Source: Luteimonas saliphila
GTDB taxonomy: Bacteria; Pseudomonadota; Gammaproteobacteria; Xanthomonadales; Xanthomonadaceae
NCBI RefSeq assembly: GCF_016774335.1
Contig: NZ_JAETWA010000014.1
Coordinates: forward strand, 62,001 to 126,000
Reading direction: 5' to 3'
Length of the DNA: 64,000 bases
Position numbers and translations under genes: made by a program. Within the stretch, counting starts at the first letter, position 1. Each line of letters starts with the position of its first letter. The notes below the pieces were generated by a model that ran no database searches, had not been told where the DNA came from, and saw only the letters and a list, made by a program, of their open reading frames with translations. This document shows positions 11,601 to 20,677 of the stretch, one piece after another.

Positions 11601-11910
11601 GGCATTCGAGCACGCGTGCGGCGCCGAAAGCCGGGCCTGCGAGCAACGCCGCGCCCTCGTCGAACCCCGGCTGCTGCTGCAGGTCGGCGGGGCGCTGGAT
11701 GGCGTCGTCCCTGGCTTCGACCGCCTGCTTGAGCGCCTGCAGCCGGTGTTCCGCCGAGGCCTGTGCGGTGGCCGGATCCGCAGTCGTCGCCTCGCCGGAC
11801 GTGGGCTCCGCAGAAGGTGTGGAGGTGGTCGCGAAGCGCGCGTGTCGCGACCACGCGAACACGGCCAACGCCCCGGCGGACACGCCGGCGGCGAAGAGCA
11901 GAAACTCCAT
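8611..11910 (-). CDS. ClpB-like AAA+ ATPase fused to release-factor-2-like C-terminus
   Basis: 1099 residues. An N-terminal hydrophobic segment (about 2-20) may anchor it. Domain D1 has Walker A GEPGTGKS (286-293) and pore loop KYIG (323-326), but the Walker B region reads ALWRVPDFFDLL without the usual acidic pair. D2 is complete: Walker A GPTGTGKT (558-565), Walker B LLDEFEKAH (Asp627, Glu628), sensor 1 LTSN (666-669), FLNRLDR arginine-finger region and sensor-2 GARPLRRAIED. From about residue 882 the sequence follows release factor 2: FWTDPGRF, then RQWWQRLLGMYLGWSERRG. The end, PSPLVRDTRRGW...LDRVLAGDFD, resembles the RF2 C-terminus. The GGQ domain between these parts is absent. Role unknown; ATP-driven remodelling of ribosome- or protein-bound targets is an inference. 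Confidence 0.9.
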   Translation of the reverse strand: MEFLLFAAGVSAGALAVFAWSRHARFATTSTPSAEPTSGEATTADPATAQASAEHRLQALKQAVEARDDAIQRPADLQQQPGFDEGAALLAGPAFGAARVLECLTSQGYVLPSMAGAALRQRDDIDPSAVAAAVPQLGAYALHFVLDYLQTLPDAATLPEVAMAAREWWWDYGGIRDDIRRYLRHASTLPSGDATPAAPADADESRLEEIRATLERFREPVLQPSIDAIAAALAGLRERRVLGGIGRLGARAASAPRFGHDALHDAIDELHERLAEPAPRPQLLVGEPGTGKSALLDLLCARLQDEGWLVFEASAADVLAGQKYIGELEGRLREMLGALQRPRALWRVPDFFDLLHKGSHSNDPRGILDLVLPAVERGELLLVGELTPQQQARLLLSRPTVARLFDLHLLSPPGEAALADIAGQWAQAARERCGQDAIHAGALTEALRIAAQYFPDQFEPGRSLRLLDDALALARQHEPPALPIDGNTLLLAVGQRSGLPMDVVDQRQRLSLDGLRDVFRRRVVGQDEAIECLVDRIAMLKAGLTDSRRPIGVFLFAGPTGTGKTELAKTLGELLFGSDERLLRLDMSEFQSPDSAYRLIAGGRDADGARSLVSRIREQPFSVVLLDEFEKAHPNVWDLFLQVFDDGRLSDQHGNTADFRHSIIILTSNVGSTIARGAGPGFTASAGGYSRSVVEKALYETFRREFLNRLDRVVLFRPLDRAAMRGILHKELARALERRGLRSRDWAVEWEPSAIEFLLDRGFTPDLGARPLRRAIEDHLLAPLARSIVEHRAPEGGQFLFVRGAGDRLDVEFIDPDAPAGEAPAPASGADLRALVDAAQDAPLPAAALEPALLALSARIEDTAWSEARDADFAAMNDAGFWTDPGRFRILDRIERRDRIESALGGAARMFERLRRGADRTLSARLAQLLFLLEIAIADLAQGRPQDAELVLSASEAELTRRAADVRQWWQRLLGMYLGWSERRGMQVELVEQDAQRCRARLSVSGFGAFHLLAAEAGLHVLEIDDERGATERLSVQVVVSPTRPDGADAEPDDPSSAAAPPICRRYRGEPSPLVRDTRRGWRSGRLDRVLAGDFDIMR

Positions 11911-11960
11911 GGATGTTCCCCGCTTGGCCCGCCCGCAAGTCTAGACGAGGCGGCCCCGGC

Positions 11961-14579
11961 TCACGACAGCGCCTTGAGCCGGTACAGCGCCTCGAGCGCC
12001 TGTTTCGGCGTGAGCTCGTCGGGATCGAGCGAGGCCAGCGCTTCCAGCGCGGCCGAGGATGCGGCGAACAGGCCGAACTGCTGCGGCTGGTCGATGCGCT
12101 CGGCCGACATCGGTGCCGGGGCCGGCGCGTCGTGGCTGCGCCGTTCCAGTTCGGCCAGGCGCGCGCGCGCATCGCGGATCACGGCCCTGGGCAGGCCGGC
12201 GAGCGCGGCCACCTGCAGGCCGAAGCTGCGGTTGGCCGGGCCGTCCTTCACCGCGTGCATGAACACCAGGGTGTCGTTGCCCTGGCCGTCGTGGTGCTCC
12301 ACCGCGTCCAGGTGCACGTTGGCGATGCCGCTGCCGGGTCCGGCGAGCGCGGTCAGTTCGAAGTAGTGGGTGGCGAACAGCGTGTAGCTGCGGTTGCGCT
12401 GGGCCAGGTGGCGCGCGCAGCCCTCGGCCAGCGCCAGGCCGTCGTAGGTCGAGGTGCCGCGTCCGATCTCGTCCATCAGCACCAGCGACTGCTCGCTGGC
12501 ATGGTGCAGGATGTAGCTGGTCTCGGCCATCTCGACCATGAAGGTCGACTGCCCCTTCGCCAGGTCGTCGCCGGCGCCGATGCGGGTGAGGATGCGGTCG
12601 ATCGGGCCGATCGTCGCGCTCGCCGCCGGCACGAAGCTGCCGATGTGCGCGAGCAGCACGATCAGCGCGTTCTGGCGCATGTAGGTGCTCTTGCCGCCCA
12701 TGTTCGGGCCGGTGATCACCAGCATCCGACGCTCGTCGCCCAGCACCAGGTCGTTGGGCTCGAACGGTTCGTCGCGCACCGCCTCCACCACCGGGTGGCG
12801 GCCGCGTTCGATGCGGATGCCGGGCTCGGCGGACAGTTCCGGGCGCGACCAGTCCAGCGCCTGCGCGCGTTCGGCGAAGGCCGCGAGCACGTCGAGCTCG
12901 CTGAGCGCGGCGGCGCAGCGGCGCAGCGGTTCGAGGCGTTCGCCGAGCGCGTCGAGCAGATGTTCGTAGAGCAGCCGCTCGCGCGCCAGCGCGCGTTCGC
13001 GCGCCGACAGCACCTTGTCCTCGAACTGCTTGAGCTCCTCGGTGATGTAGCGTTCGGCGCCGGTGAGCGTCTGTCGCCGGGTGTAGTGCGCGGGCGCCTT
13101 CGACGACTGGCCCTTGCTGATCTCGATGAAGTAGCCGTGGACGCGGTTGTAGCCGACCTTCAGCGTGGCGATGCCGGTGGCCTGCTTCTCGCGCGCCTCG
13201 AGTTCGACCAGGAAGCCGTCGGCGTTGCTGCTGAGCTGGCGCAGTTCGTCGAGTTCGCCGTCGTGGCCGTCGGCGAACACGCCGCCGTCGCGCGCCAGTA
13301 CCGGTGGCTGCTCCACCAGCGCCTGCGCCAGCAGGGTCGCCTCGGCCGCGTGTTCGCCGAGTTCGTCGGACAGTTCGCGCAGGCGCGGCGAATCCAGCGG
13401 GGCCAGCGCCTCGCGCAGCGCCGGCAGCATCGCCAGGCCGTCGCGCAGGGTGGACAGGTCGCGCGGCCGTGCCGAACGCAGCGCGATGCGCGAAAGGATG
13501 CGTTCGAGGTCGCCGAGCGCGCGGAAGCGTTCGCGCAGTGCCTCGTCGCCGCGATGGTCGATCAGCGTCGCGACCGCGGCGTGGCGCTTGCGCACGATCG
13601 CGTGCTCGCGCAAGGGACGATGCAGCCAGCGCCGCAGCAGGCGTCCGCCCATCGGCGAGACCGTGGTGTCGAGCACGCCGAGCAGGGTGTGGCGGGTGTC
13701 GCCGTCGACGCGGGTGTCGAGTTCGAGGTGGCGACGGGTGGCCGCGTTCATCGCGATCGCGCCGTCGCCGCTTTCCACGGCGATCGATGCCAGATGCGGC
13801 AGGCGCTGCTTCTGGGTTTCCTCGACGTAACCGAGCAGGGCGCCCGCGGCGGCGATCGCCAGCGGCCGGTCCTCGATGCCGAACCCGGTCAGATCGTGCA
13901 GGTTGAAGAACCGCAGCAACTGCCGGCGCCCGGCATCGGCATCGAACAGCCACGGCGCGCGTCGCCGCAGGCCGCTGCGCTCGCCGACGAAGCCGGGCCA
14001 GCCTTCCTCGTCCGGCAGCAGCACCTCGGCCGGCTCCAGGCGCGCGAGCTCGGCTTCGAGCTGCGCTTCGCCGGCCACCTCGTTGACCAGGAACCTGCCG
14101 CCGGCGAGATCCGCCCAGGCCAGTCCATAGCCGGCCTTGCCGCGGGCGACCGCCAGCAGCAGCGTGTCGCGCCGCTCGCTCAGCAGCGCCTCGTCGGTCA
14201 CCGTGCCGGGGGTGACGATCCGCACCACCTTGCGTTCGACCAGTCCCTTGCTGGCGGCCGGGTCGCCGATCTGCTCGCAGATCGCCACCGATTCGCCCAG
14301 CGCGACCAGCCGCGCCAGGTAACCTTCTGCCGAATGGTGCGGCACGCCGGCCATCGGGATCGGCTGGCCCGCCGAACTGCCGCGCTGGGTCAGCGTGATG
14401 TCGAGCAGCCGCGCCGCCTTGCGGGCATCGTCGTGGAACAGCTCGTAGAAGTCGCCCATCCGGAAGAACAGCAGCACGTCCGGATGCTCCGCCTTGGCAG
14501 CGAAGTACTGCTTCATCAGCGGCGTGTGTTCGGACGCCTTGCCCGGGGTGGCGGCGCGGTCGGGTTCGGGGCGCTGCAA
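11961..14579 (-). CDS. mutS: DNA mismatch repair protein MutS
   Basis: Recognises base mismatches and small loops and starts MutHL-type repair. The mismatch-reading Phe-X-Glu motif lies in [13 protein letters not shown] close to the N-terminus. The ATPase domain has Walker [15 protein letters not shown], Walker [18 protein letters not shown], and the signature THYFEL. The start chosen is a TTG giving 872 residues, close to the length of Xanthomonas MutS, with GAGG seven bases upstream. An ATG at 14,648 or the internal ATG at 14,516 are alternatives. Faces the TonB receptor gene divergently. Confidence 0.93.
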   Translation of the reverse strand: MQRPEPDRAATPGKASEHTPLMKQYFAAKAEHPDVLLFFRMGDFYELFHDDARKAARLLDITLTQRGSSAGQPIPMAGVPHHSAEGYLARLVALGESVAICEQIGDPAASKGLVERKVVRIVTPGTVTDEALLSERRDTLLLAVARGKAGYGLAWADLAGGRFLVNEVAGEAQLEAELARLEPAEVLLPDEEGWPGFVGERSGLRRRAPWLFDADAGRRQLLRFFNLHDLTGFGIEDRPLAIAAAGALLGYVEETQKQRLPHLASIAVESGDGAIAMNAATRRHLELDTRVDGDTRHTLLGVLDTTVSPMGGRLLRRWLHRPLREHAIVRKRHAAVATLIDHRGDEALRERFRALGDLERILSRIALRSARPRDLSTLRDGLAMLPALREALAPLDSPRLRELSDELGEHAAEATLLAQALVEQPPVLARDGGVFADGHDGELDELRQLSSNADGFLVELEAREKQATGIATLKVGYNRVHGYFIEISKGQSSKAPAHYTRRQTLTGAERYITEELKQFEDKVLSARERALARERLLYEHLLDALGERLEPLRRCAAALSELDVLAAFAERAQALDWSRPELSAEPGIRIERGRHPVVEAVRDEPFEPNDLVLGDERRMLVITGPNMGGKSTYMRQNALIVLLAHIGSFVPAASATIGPIDRILTRIGAGDDLAKGQSTFMVEMAETSYILHHASEQSLVLMDEIGRGTSTYDGLALAEGCARHLAQRNRSYTLFATHYFELTALAGPGSGIANVHLDAVEHHDGQGNDTLVFMHAVKDGPANRSFGLQVAALAGLPRAVIRDARARLAELERRSHDAPAPAPMSAERIDQPQQFGLFAASSAALEALASLDPDELTPKQALEALYRLKALS

Positions 14580-14940
14580 GAAGTTGCCTCGGCGATGGGG
14601 AACGGAAAGTGTATGGGAAGGGCGCGGACGGGTTGCGGCGCTGGCCATCGAAAGCCAACCGGGCGTGGACGGCTCGGCTCGCCCGCGAACCGCCCGCAGG
14701 TGCCCTGCCGCGGACTGTCCCGGTCGGCGCGACGCCCTGCTCACGAGGGCGGACAGACGTTCCGAAAGTATGTTAGGTTTTCGTTGTCATACGTCCACGG
14801 CGGCGCCGGCCAGTCCCCCACACAGGCCCGTGCCACCGCGTTCCGATGCCGTCCGCAGGCGGCGCAGGAACGCGCTCCGTTGCACGCTCGACTGTCGATA
14901 CATCAACCACTTCTTTTTGGTTCTTCTTGGGGGACATACC
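14580..14940. other. Divergent mutS / TonB-receptor intergenic region
   Basis: No gene seen. An AT-rich island at about 14,765-14,795 (AAGTATGTTAGGTTTTCG...) inside otherwise GC-rich DNA is the likeliest promoter area. A GGGGGA Shine-Dalgarno sequence precedes the receptor start. No Fur box or other recognisable operator was found. Confidence 0.4.
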
Positions 14941-17601
14941 ATGGCGTCAGGCCATCCGCAGCGCAGTGTTCTCGCCATCGCCCTGTTCTCGGCGATCGTT
15001 TCCATGGCCGTACCCGCGGCTGCCCAAGATGCGGCGGCGCCCGGCGCGGAGGACGAGCCCCGGACGCTCGCCACCATGGTGGTCACCGCGCAGAAGCGCG
15101 AAGAACAGATGCAGGACGTGCCGATCTCGGTCACCGCGCTGGACGAACAGCTGCTGCGCGACAACAACGTGAGCGACATCAAGGACATGCAGATCCTGGT
15201 GCCCGGCCTGACCGTGACCAGCACCCAGAACGAGGCGATCACCACCGCCCGCATCCGCGGCATCGGCACGGTCGGCGACAACGTCGGCCTGGAGTCCTCG
15301 GTCGGCATCGTCATCGACGGCGTCTACCGGCCGCGCAACAGCGTCGGCTTCGGCGACCTCGGCCAGCTCGAACGCATCGAGGTGCTCAAGGGGCCGCAGG
15401 GCACCGTGTTCGGCAAGAACACCTCCGCCGGCGTGATCAACGTGGTCACCCGCCGTCCGAGCTACACCCAGAGCGCCGAGGCCGAGATCACCGCCGGCAA
15501 CTACGGTGCGCTGGGCGTGTCCGGCGCCTACAATGACGCCTTCAGCGATACCGCGGCCTTCAGCGTCTATGCCGCCAAGCGCAAGCGCGATGGCTGGATG
15601 GATGTCGAAACCGGCAACGGCCCGCGCACACTGGACGAGGACTACGACCAGAACTTCCACACCGTCCGCGCCAAGCTGCTGTTCGAACCGGCCGAGACGC
15701 TCGACATCCTGCTCTCGGCCGACTACACCAGTCGCGAGGAGAACTGCTGCACCGCGGTCCAGACCACCGTCGGCGGGACCGCCGCGATCCTCAACGCGCT
15801 GGCGGGCGGGCAGGCCGTCGCCGCGCCCGGCGACGATCCGTTCGACCGCGTCGCCTACAGCAACCGGCCGACCGACCAGGACATCAAGGACAAGGGCGTT
15901 TCGGCCGAGATCAACTGGGACATGTCCGGCCTCGGCGGCGCCACCCTGACCTCGATCACCGCCGCGCGCGAATGGCAGGCGATCAACGGCCTGGACTACG
16001 ACTTCAGCACCGCCGACCTGATCTACCGCAACGGCACCGAGGACGAGTCGTTCACCGGCTTCGAGACCTTCAGCCAGGAGTTCCGGCTGACCGGCGCGAC
16101 CGACCGACTGGACTGGATGGTCGGCATGTTCTATTCCGACGAGGACCTCACCCGCAACGAGAGCTATCGCGTCGGCGCGCATTACGAACCCTACGTGTCC
16201 ACCCTGGTGTACACGCTGGTCGGTCAGAGCCTGGCCGCGGCCGGCGTGCCGCTGGATAATCCGCTGGGGATTCCGCCGGCGGCCTTCCTGTCGCAGGTGG
16301 GCGGCACGCCGTACGGCACCGGCTTCACCGGCCTCGGCGCGCTGGACCGCTACGAGCAGAACGCGAAGAGCCTGGCGCTGTTCACCAACAACACCTGGCA
16401 CGCCACCGATGCGCTCGACCTCACCCTGGGCCTGCGCTACACCCGCGAGGACAAGGAACTGACGTCGGACTACAGCAATCCGAACGGAAGCCTCGCCTGC
16501 ACCGGCGCGCTGACCGACCAGAACCCGCTCAATCCCGCGCGCTACGCCCGCCTGCGCGCGGCGCTGGCCTCGCGCAGCACCGCGTTCGCCGGGCTGCCGG
16601 GTCCCGTGCAGGACGCGATCATGGCCTCGGCCGGCCCGCAGATCGCCGGCTACATGTGCCTGCCCTGGGCCAACGCGCTGCACAACGGGCGCAGCACCTA
16701 CCAGGAAAGTGAGGAGACGGAGTGGTCGGGCACGCTGAAGGCCGCCTACCGCTGGAACGAGAACGTGATGACCTACGCCTCCGCCGCGCGCGGCTACAAG
16801 GGCGGCGGCTTCAACCTCGACCGGGTGCAGTCCGCCGATGGCGACTCGGCCAGCGGGGCCGGCATCACCCCGGTCGCCGATACCTCGTTCCCCGGTGAGT
16901 TCGTCGACAGCTACGAGCTCGGCGCCAAGACCACCTGGGCCGGCGGCTCGCTGCTGCTGAACGCGACGCTGTTCCACCAGGAGTACGAGGACTTCCAGCT
17001 CAACAGCTTCCTCGGCACCAGCTTCGTGGTGCGCTCGATTCCGAAGGTCACGTCCAAGGGCCTCGATGCCGAGATCCTGTGGCAGCCGCAGGCCGTGACC
17101 GGCCTGATGCTGCAGGGCGGCCTGATGTACGCCGACACCACCTTCGGCGACGACATCCCCGGCGGCGACTTCGTCGAACGCACCCCGCTCAGCACCTCCG
17201 GCGCGCTCTACAAGCTGCCGGGCGCGACCATGCCGTTCGCGCCCGAGTGGTCGGGCTCGATGGCGGTGACCTACGAATGGGACTTCAGCAGCGATCTGGT
17301 CGGCCGCTTCAACATCGGCGCCAAGTACATGGGCGACTACAACACCGGCTCCGACCTCGACGTGGAGAAGGCGCAGTCGTCGTACACGGTGGTCAACGCC
17401 AGGGTCGGCTTCGGCGCCAGCGACAACCGCTGGATGGTGGAACTGTGGGGCACCAACATCACCGACACCGAGTACGTGCAGGTGGGCTTCGATGCGCCGC
17501 TGCAGGGCCTGTTCCCGGATCCGGGCAATCCGTTGAACACGTTCAATGCCTTCCCCGCCGCGCCGCGGATGTACGGCGTGACGCTGCGCGTCCGCTACTG
17601 A
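14941..17601 (+). CDS. TonB-dependent outer-membrane receptor
   Basis: 886-residue outer-membrane transporter. A signal peptide (cleavage after about Ala28, VPAAAQ) is followed by the plug domain: TMVVTAQKREEQMQDVPISV, RIRGIG, VGIVIDGVY, LERIEVLKGPQGTVFGKN, GVINVVTRRP. A long beta-barrel ends in an aromatic residue (YGVTLRVRY). It belongs to the large sphingomonad/xanthomonad receptor group with KREE and DVP in the plug; the substrate (siderophore, glycan fragment or other) cannot be assigned. No transport or degradation genes sit beside it. A strong UUCG terminator follows. Confidence 0.93.
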   Translation: MASGHPQRSVLAIALFSAIVSMAVPAAAQDAAAPGAEDEPRTLATMVVTAQKREEQMQDVPISVTALDEQLLRDNNVSDIKDMQILVPGLTVTSTQNEAITTARIRGIGTVGDNVGLESSVGIVIDGVYRPRNSVGFGDLGQLERIEVLKGPQGTVFGKNTSAGVINVVTRRPSYTQSAEAEITAGNYGALGVSGAYNDAFSDTAAFSVYAAKRKRDGWMDVETGNGPRTLDEDYDQNFHTVRAKLLFEPAETLDILLSADYTSREENCCTAVQTTVGGTAAILNALAGGQAVAAPGDDPFDRVAYSNRPTDQDIKDKGVSAEINWDMSGLGGATLTSITAAREWQAINGLDYDFSTADLIYRNGTEDESFTGFETFSQEFRLTGATDRLDWMVGMFYSDEDLTRNESYRVGAHYEPYVSTLVYTLVGQSLAAAGVPLDNPLGIPPAAFLSQVGGTPYGTGFTGLGALDRYEQNAKSLALFTNNTWHATDALDLTLGLRYTREDKELTSDYSNPNGSLACTGALTDQNPLNPARYARLRAALASRSTAFAGLPGPVQDAIMASAGPQIAGYMCLPWANALHNGRSTYQESEETEWSGTLKAAYRWNENVMTYASAARGYKGGGFNLDRVQSADGDSASGAGITPVADTSFPGEFVDSYELGAKTTWAGGSLLLNATLFHQEYEDFQLNSFLGTSFVVRSIPKVTSKGLDAEILWQPQAVTGLMLQGGLMYADTTFGDDIPGGDFVERTPLSTSGALYKLPGATMPFAPEWSGSMAVTYEWDFSSDLVGRFNIGAKYMGDYNTGSDLDVEKAQSSYTVVNARVGFGASDNRWMVELWGTNITDTEYVQVGFDAPLQGLFPDPGNPLNTFNAFPAAPRMYGVTLRVRY

Positions 17602-17619
17602 GGTCGGTCGCCGTGCCTG

Positions 17620-17655
17620 GGCCCGCGCATCTTCGGATGCGCGGGCCTTTTGTTT
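17620..17655 (+). terminator. Rho-independent terminator after TonB receptor
   Basis: 12-bp perfect stem GGCCCGCGCATC / GATGCGCGGGCC closed by a TTCG tetraloop and followed by TTTTGTTT. Textbook intrinsic terminator, 18 bp past the stop. Confidence 0.95.
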
Positions 17656-18313
17656 GGATCTTCTGCAATGTGGGAAGTGGAAGTTTTCTCGGAGATGGTA
17701 ACGGGCTTGCGGCCGGGGTCGTCCCGGAGCGGGGATTGCTCCTCGGCCCGGTCAGCCCGCTGCGCGGTCCGGCTCGGCGCATCGCGCCGCGCGTTCGCGC
17801 GGACGCGCGGCTGTGCCGCGCAAGACGTCCGCGCTCGCCCATGGCTGACTCGCCGCCGCAGCGCATCCATGCGCTGCTTTCCGCAACCCCCGACCCGGAA
17901 CGCCCATCGGCCGACCATTGGCGTGGCTTCGAAGGCCAGGCCACCGGGCCATCGCGGCCAAAGCAACGGTGAGCCGCGTCCTGGCGCCCGGGGATCGCGG
18001 CAAGCAAAAACATGGATGTTTTGCGCGCGAGTCAGGGCACGATGCCCTGACCGAGCGGAAAGCGATCCCCGGGCGCCGGGGCGCGGCGTCCATCCGAAGT
18101 CCTGACAGGGACTTCCCCATCGCGGACCATTTCTCCCTCACATGGGAGAAGAACCTTTTTTTCTTTGGCCTGAACGACAACGCCTCGCTTGAGACACTGT
18201 CGGCCCAGGTCGGGTCCATCCGCATACCAATGCGCGGGCTAGCGCGTGGCAGCGGCAGCGCGATCCCGCGGATTGGGTTAAAAAGGGCGGCACGATTCCC
18301 CTTTGCACCCCGA
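17656..18313. other. Long intergenic region before pncC, structured, no gene recognised
   Basis: About 650 bp. The first 300 bases are GC-rich with several GCGCGCGG-type inverted sequences and no recognisable protein. The centre holds the multi-hairpin element listed separately. The last 140 bases include GGTTAAAAAGGG just ahead of pncC, a likely promoter area. Several frames are open here, as usual at this GC content, but none resembles a known protein or has a convincing ribosome-binding site. Confidence 0.5.
17983..18166 (+). repeat. Multi-hairpin intergenic element (possible ncRNA or repeat)
   Basis: An outer 16-bp perfect inverted repeat, GGCGCCCGGGGATCGC (17983-17998) with its complement (18062-18077), encloses two further hairpins. 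These are AAAACAT-GG-ATGTTTT (18007-18022) and TCAGGGCA-CGA-TGCCCTGA (18032-18050), predicting a three-way junction. Downstream are GAAGTCC/GGACTTC (18096-18115) and TTCTCCC/GGGAGAA (18131-18150), the last followed after five bases by TTTTTTTCTTT, which resembles a terminator on the plus strand. Whether it is transcribed, or is a dispersed repeat, cannot be told here. Confidence 0.65.
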
Positions 18314-18817
18314 ATGCCGAACGCGATCCCCAGCGACGAAGACCTGCACCGCCTCGCCAGCGAGACCGGCGAACGCCTGCGCGCCACGCACCACATGCTG
18401 GTCACCGCCGAGAGCTGCACCGGCGGCTGGATTGCCAAGGTGGTGACCGACATCGCCGGGTCCTCGGAGTGGTTCGACTGCGGCATGGCGGTCTACAGCT
18501 ACGAGGCCAAGCAGGCGATGCTGGGCGTGCAGCCGCAGACGCTGGAGGTGCACGGCGCGGTCAGCCGCGAGACCGCGATCGAGATGGTGTCCGGCGCGCT
18601 GGTGCACTCGGGCGCCAGCGTCGCGGTCGCGGTGACCGGCATCGCCGGGCCCGGCGGCGGCAGTGCGGACAAACCGGTCGGCACGGTGTGGATCGCGTGG
18701 AAACGGCGCGGCGGCTACGCGCGCGCCGAACTGTTCCAGTTCGGTGGTGACCGTGAGGCGGTGCGGCGCCAGACGGTGGCCGCCGCATTGCGCGGCCTCG
18801 AAGCTACCCTGGCGTGA
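18314..18817 (+). CDS. pncC: Nicotinamide-nucleotide amidase (CinA C-terminal type)
   Basis: Stand-alone CinA C-terminal-domain enzyme of 167 residues that deamidates NMN to nicotinate mononucleotide in the pyridine nucleotide salvage cycle. The family active-site motif is LVTAESCTGGWIAKVVTDI (catalytic Ser about 34). The second conserved block is AVTGIAGPGGGSADKPVGTV. Start is the ATG giving the standard length. Followed after 31 bp by ubiB and near lexA-recA, an arrangement (cinA by recA) common in proteobacteria. Confidence 0.93.
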   Translation: MPNAIPSDEDLHRLASETGERLRATHHMLVTAESCTGGWIAKVVTDIAGSSEWFDCGMAVYSYEAKQAMLGVQPQTLEVHGAVSRETAIEMVSGALVHSGASVAVAVTGIAGPGGGSADKPVGTVWIAWKRRGGYARAELFQFGGDREAVRRQTVAAALRGLEATLA

Positions 18818-18848
18818 CGGTCATGGCCGCCGCAGGGAGGGCAGGGTG

Positions 18849-20531
18849 ATGTGGGAAGCACTCGGCACCGTCCGCGATCTCGGCCGCCTGCAGGACATCG
18901 CCACCGTTCTGGTGCGCTATGGCTTCGGCGACATGGTCCGTCGCATCGGCCTGGCGGGCGCGCTCGAGCGCGCCGGGCGGCTGGTGCACTGGCGCGGCGC
19001 GGAAGACGGCCTTCTGCAGCTCGAGGTGCCCGAGCGCGTGCGCGCCGCGCTGCAGGATCTGGGGCCCACCTTCGTCAAGCTGGGCCAGGTACTGGCCACG
19101 CGCGTCGACCTGCTGCCGCCGCGCTGGATCGAGGAACTGTCCGAGCTGCAGAACGCGGTGCCGGCAGTCGGGTTCGAGGACATCCGGCCGCAGCTCGCCG
19201 AGGACCTCGGCGCCGATCCGGAAACCGTCTTCGCCGCGCTCGAACACGTGCCGATGGCGGCCGCGTCGCTGGCGCAGGCGCATCGCGCGCGACTCCACGA
19301 CGGCACGCCGGTGGTGCTGAAGGTGCGCCGGCCAGGCATCCGCGACGTGGTCGAAGCCGACCTGCGCCTGCTCGCGCACCTGGCCACGATCGTCGAAAAG
19401 CAGATGCCGGAGCTGCGGCGTTACCACCCCTCCGACATGCTGCGCCAGTTCGCCGCCTCGCTGCGGCGCGAACTCGATTTCGCCGCCGAGTGCCGCAACG
19501 CCGAACGCATCGCGCGCAACTTCGAGGGTCGTGCGGACATCGTCATCCCCACGGTGTACTGGGCCTGGACCTGCGAGCGGCTCAACGTGCAGGAACGCCT
19601 CGACGGCATTCCCGGCCGAGACCTGGCCGCGGTCGATGCCGCCGGCCTCGACCGGGTGCAACTGGCGCGCACCGGTGCCGGCATCGTGCTCAAGATGGTG
19701 CTCGAGGACGGTTTCTTCCACGCCGATCCGCACCCGGGCAACATCTTCTACATGCCCGGCGGGGCGATCGGCGTGATCGATTTCGGCATGGTCGGGCGCG
19801 TCTCCGAACCACGGCGCCACCAGATCGTGCAGCTGTTGCATGGACTGGTGGACCAGGATCCGGCGTCGGTCACCGACGTGCTGGTCGACTGGACCGGGGA
19901 CAGCCCCGACATCGACGAGTCGCGCCTGCAGGAATCGGTCGACCGCTTCGTCGACCAGTACCGTGGCGTGCCGCTGAAGGACCTGCGGATGGGCGCCATG
20001 CTCACCGACGTCGCCGCGATCCTGCGCGAGCACGGCCTCACCCTGCCGCCCGACCTCGCGCTGATGATCAAGGCGTTCCTCACGCTCGAAGGCATGGGAC
20101 GCCAGCTCGATCCCGGGTTCGACATGGCCGGCGAGGCGCGCCCGTTCCTGGAACGCGCGATGCTCCAGCGCTACCTGCCCTCGGCGCTGGCGCGGCGCGG
20201 CAAGCGCACGATGATGGGCGTGTTCGACCTGGTGCGGGACATGCCCAAGGACCTGCATCGCCTGTTGCAGGCAGCGCGGCGCGGCAGGCTGCGGGTGCAG
20301 GTCGAGGTCGAGGCGCTCAAGACCTTCGGCGACCAGGTCGACCGGGCGGTCAGCCGGCTGACGATGGGGGTGGTGACCGCGGCGCTGATCGTCGGCTCCT
20401 CGATCGTGCTCAACAGCGCCGGCGGCGTGACCAGCGGCGCGCTGCGCGTGCTGGGTACCGTCGGGTTCGTCGGAGCCGCGCTGGGCGGGCTCTGGGTCCT
20501 GTTCTCGATCTGGCGGGGCGGGAAGCGCTAG
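18849..20531 (+). CDS. ubiB: UbiB/ABC1-family atypical kinase
   Basis: Membrane-associated protein-kinase-like ATPase needed for ubiquinone biosynthesis in this family; 560 residues. The KxGQ motif (VKLGQ, 76-80), the Ala-rich loop AAASLAQAH (137-145), and the catalytic-lysine strand VVLKVRRPG (Lys158) are present. The catalytic loop FFHADPHPGN and metal site VIDFGMVGR follow. Two hydrophobic helices occur at the C-terminus (about residues 498-555). An in-frame GTG precedes the ATG directly; GGGAGGG lies just upstream. Other ABC1 proteins act outside ubiquinone synthesis, so the symbol is probable rather than certain. Confidence 0.85.
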   Translation: MWEALGTVRDLGRLQDIATVLVRYGFGDMVRRIGLAGALERAGRLVHWRGAEDGLLQLEVPERVRAALQDLGPTFVKLGQVLATRVDLLPPRWIEELSELQNAVPAVGFEDIRPQLAEDLGADPETVFAALEHVPMAAASLAQAHRARLHDGTPVVLKVRRPGIRDVVEADLRLLAHLATIVEKQMPELRRYHPSDMLRQFAASLRRELDFAAECRNAERIARNFEGRADIVIPTVYWAWTCERLNVQERLDGIPGRDLAAVDAAGLDRVQLARTGAGIVLKMVLEDGFFHADPHPGNIFYMPGGAIGVIDFGMVGRVSEPRRHQIVQLLHGLVDQDPASVTDVLVDWTGDSPDIDESRLQESVDRFVDQYRGVPLKDLRMGAMLTDVAAILREHGLTLPPDLALMIKAFLTLEGMGRQLDPGFDMAGEARPFLERAMLQRYLPSALARRGKRTMMGVFDLVRDMPKDLHRLLQAARRGRLRVQVEVEALKTFGDQVDRAVSRLTMGVVTAALIVGSSIVLNSAGGVTSGALRVLGTVGFVGAALGGLWVLFSIWRGGKR

Positions 20532-20654
20532 GGGCGGCTGCAGCGGCACCGCCAGGCGCCGCCGCGGTCGACCAATCGGCTGCACCAGGCGGCGTGGCGA
20601 CATCCTTTCCGCCGGGCGGCCGCGGGCTCCCCTTCGAGGGTTGACCGCCGGAAA

Positions 20655-20677
20655 GGTTAGTAGTATTACTACTAACC
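20655..20677 (+). promoter_or_regulatory. LexA operator overlapping the lexA start region
   Basis: Palindrome with arms GGTTAGTAGTA and TACTACTAACC around a single central T, containing TTAGTAGTATTACTACTAA, the LexA box type known in Xanthomonas and Xylella. It ends on the base before the lexA ATG and so would block both the promoter and the start. TTGACC (20641-20646) and TATTAC (20664-20669), 17 bp apart, form a plausible promoter whose transcript would begin at or next to the ATG. Confidence 0.9.

Noticed and set aside
11763..15536. Long plus-strand open frame opposite mutS and into the TonB receptor gene
   Set aside because: High GC leaves the opposite strand free of stops. The sequence is low-complexity Arg/Gln/Ala-rich, with no domain, and mutS is unmistakable in the other direction.
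17650..18105. Open frames in the 650-bp gap before pncC
   Set aside because: Arg/Pro-rich, no ribosome-binding site, no similarity; they run through the hairpin element.
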